A DNA stretch of 39,034 nucleotides from a virus: positions 1 through 39,034 of the IMG/VR virus record IMGVR_UViG_3300031576_000163; one strand, written 5' to 3'. A program made the translations under genes and the position numbers. Positions 37,290-39,034 of this stretch are shown piece by piece. Numbering within the stretch: position 1 is the first letter of the stretch; each line of letters starts with the position of its first letter. The notes under the pieces are model-generated. The model did no database searches, had not been told where the DNA came from, and was given only the letters and a program-made list of their open reading frames with translations.

Positions 37290-39034
37290 ATGAGTAAGCT
37301 AGTTACAGATAAAAATGTTTTAGAAGGGCGAAGAAAGAATAAGCTACAAAATGTAGAGGTGCCGCTTCGCGATCAAATTGTTGATAAGCTCATCACTAAA
37401 CTTGAAGAAATGCGATTTGGAGAAAAAATAAGTAATCTTTGGCATGATGAGAATGCTAATAGACAAGTGTGGCTAGAGCGCCAGCAAGTGTATTTAGCTA
37501 ATTGGGATGAATTTAATCTCTCCTCTGCTGAAGGGCCTTTTGAAGATAGCTCCTCTTTACATTTGCCTGTAGCTTTTACGGTGGTAAAGACCTATCATGC
37601 CCGAATGTTACAAACTATAGTGGGCGTGGATCCCCCTTTCAATGTAAAGGCACGTCGAGCAGACAGCACTGAACGCACTCAGCTTATAGAAGATTTAATG
37701 AGTTATGCATTGAGCGAATGGATAAATGATAGACAAGGCATAGATTTAGTATTGGATACATTTATATGGGATTGGATAACAACCGGTGTAGGCATAGCTA
37801 AAATAAGCTGGGATGTTAAATATCAAAAATTTATAGATGTGGAAGAAGTGCCAGAAGAAGGTCCCCCTAGATTTGTAATTGATGAAGAAGGTAATGAACG
37901 ATCTTTTCCCACTATTCAAATGAAAGAACAAGAAGTGGAGCGAGTTATAGAGAAATTTAGAGGTCCTCGTCTTGATCATATAAGAGCAGAAGATTTGATT
38001 ATTGTTGGAGGAGATGGTGACCCTGATCAAGCGGATGTGGTGCTTCATAGGCAATATGTCACTGCTTCTGAACTTTGGACTTTATCAGATAGAAAAATTT
38101 TTAGAGAAGATGCAGTGAGAAAAACAATACATTCTGGTCCCGATAGCAGAGAATCGGGTATATCAAATAATATAAAGCTTCAGCGGTCACAAGATGCAGG
38201 ATTTAGTCAATTAGATAATGACAATGATTTAGATAGATATGAAATATATGAAGCATATGCATCAGCTGATGTAGATGGATCTGGAATAAATAGCGAAATA
38301 ATCGTTTGGGTGCATGCTAAAACGCGTGAAATATTGCGCGCCACTTATTTAAATAGAGTGAATAAGGCAGGAGATAGACCTTTTGCAAAAATAGATTTTC
38401 ATAAACGTCCTGGAGAAGTGTACGGTATGGGACTCATCGAAATATTGCATCCTCTCACTACCGAAATGGATGCTATGCATAATATGCGTATAGATTTTGG
38501 AATGCTCTCCACCATGCCTTATGGTTTTTATAGACCTAGTTCCAGTATAGAGCCGGAAGAAATAGAATTAAGACCTGGAGCCCTCATTCCTGTAGATAAT
38601 CCGCAAACAGATGTTTTTTTCCCTAATTTAGGAAACCGTACAGTATTTGGATTTCAAGAAGAAGCCGCTCTTCAGACAATGATTGAGCGTCTAACTGGTA
38701 TAAGCGATCTCTCACTAGGGGTGTTAAGTAGTCAGCAAGGTGCGACTCGTACTGCCACAGGCGCTCGTGCACTAATTGGAGAAGCTAGTGCTAATTTAGA
38801 TGTTCATCTTCGTCGGCTTAATGTAGGCTGGAAAAAAATTCTTGAGACTATTTTGCATACATTACAGCAACGTATGCCTCAAGGATTTTCTTTCAGAGTG
38901 ACTGGCCAAGATGGTGCTGATTATTTTGCACAAATAAAAGATCGAGAACAGATAATGGGTGATTTTGATTTTGATCTATCTTCCAACACCTCAAATTCTA
39001 ACAAAGCTATTCAACAGCAAGCTGCTCAACAAAT
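37290..39034 (+). CDS. Portal protein (3' end outside the window)
   Basis: 581 codons from ATG at 37290 (after AGGAG) to the window edge, with no stop. Recognisable portal features are a long N-terminal helical region, TYHARMLQTIVGVDPPFNVKARR, the FGMLST/GISDLSLGVLSSQQGATRTATG stretch (cut here), and GARALIGEAS followed by helical LDVHLRRLNVGWKKI, typical of podovirus portals that form a dodecamer at the packaging vertex. More than 580 residues suits that group. It is followed in the missing part by the end of portal and probably other head genes. Confidence 0.85.
   Translation, partial: MSKLVTDKNVLEGRRKNKLQNVEVPLRDQIVDKLITKLEEMRFGEKISNLWHDENANRQVWLERQQVYLANWDEFNLSSAEGPFEDSSSLHLPVAFTVVKTYHARMLQTIVGVDPPFNVKARRADSTERTQLIEDLMSYALSEWINDRQGIDLVLDTFIWDWITTGVGIAKISWDVKYQKFIDVEEVPEEGPPRFVIDEEGNERSFPTIQMKEQEVERVIEKFRGPRLDHIRAEDLIIVGGDGDPDQADVVLHRQYVTASELWTLSDRKIFREDAVRKTIHSGPDSRESGISNNIKLQRSQDAGFSQLDNDNDLDRYEIYEAYASADVDGSGINSEIIVWVHAKTREILRATYLNRVNKAGDRPFAKIDFHKRPGEVYGMGLIEILHPLTTEMDAMHNMRIDFGMLSTMPYGFYRPSSSIEPEEIELRPGALIPVDNPQTDVFFPNLGNRTVFGFQEEAALQTMIERLTGISDLSLGVLSSQQGATRTATGARALIGEASANLDVHLRRLNVGWKKILETILHTLQQRMPQGFSFRVTGQDGADYFAQIKDREQIMGDFDFDLSSNTSNSNKAIQQQAAQQ

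Overview
The window is most of the genome of a tailed, short-tailed (podovirus-like) dsDNA phage of a Gram-negative bacterium. It is AT-rich, gene-dense and has many 1-8 nt stop/start overlaps. Evidence for a podovirus: small and large terminase, portal, HK97-type major capsid protein, head-to-tail adaptor, beta-propeller-like nozzle and several ejection-type proteins, with no tape-measure, tube or sheath gene. Lipobox signal peptides, a probable outer-membrane barrel and spanin-like genes point to a Gram-negative host. I saw no tRNA, rRNA, CRISPR array or insertion sequence. The window opens in the last 54 codons of one gene and closes inside the portal gene. Joining the two ends does not continue the portal frame, so some sequence is missing between them.

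Layout. (1) 1-16656, plus strand: capsid genes, a terminator-like hairpin after the major capsid gene, then small beta-rich structural proteins, fibre-like proteins, an adaptor fused to fibre-like repeats, the nozzle, a GNAT-like gene, three ejection-type proteins and two small genes. (2) 16595-31082, minus strand, about 44 tightly packed genes. In the order transcribed (right to left): small proteins, lipoproteins, a barrel-like protein, an M15 peptidase, family A DNA polymerase, then, behind a strong internal promoter, a cassette with FmdB-type zinc ribbon, c-type cytochrome-like lipoprotein, a dATP/dGTP diphosphohydrolase-like protein, DUF6899, a lytic transglycosylase-like enzyme, MazG-like protein and Fe-S PD-(D/E)XK nuclease, then a tyrosine recombinase, GroES-like protein, HNH and PDDEXK nucleases, HAD-like phosphatase, a holin/spanin-like cluster and a trypsin-like lipoprotein. 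(3) 31083-31507: a non-coding region crowded with GCTTAT/ATAAGC palindromes and a 25-bp tandem repeat, with promoter candidates facing out on both sides; best candidate for origin and/or operator. (4) 31508-33723, plus: Cys-rich lipoprotein, small SH3-like protein, Prim-Pol/helicase. (5) 33688-34768, minus: six small genes. (6) 34769-35400: non-coding or weakly coding, with an operator-like inverted repeat. (7) 35401-39034, plus: packaging genes and portal.

How it fits together. Replication would use Prim-Pol/helicase plus family A polymerase, with nucleases for recombination or processing and MazG/DUF5664-type enzymes acting on the nucleotide pool. The tyrosine recombinase and a leucine at the Pol I Phe762-equivalent position suggest a temperate or slower life style, but no CI-like repressor or attachment site is recognisable. 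The less ordinary elements are the repeat-rich switch region, a stem-loop-plus-promoter cassette flanked by a 16-bp direct repeat downstream of the polymerase gene, the phage-borne cytochrome c-like and trypsin-like lipoproteins, the adaptor-fibre fusion, and an in-frame extension beyond a TAG stop in an ejection-type gene.
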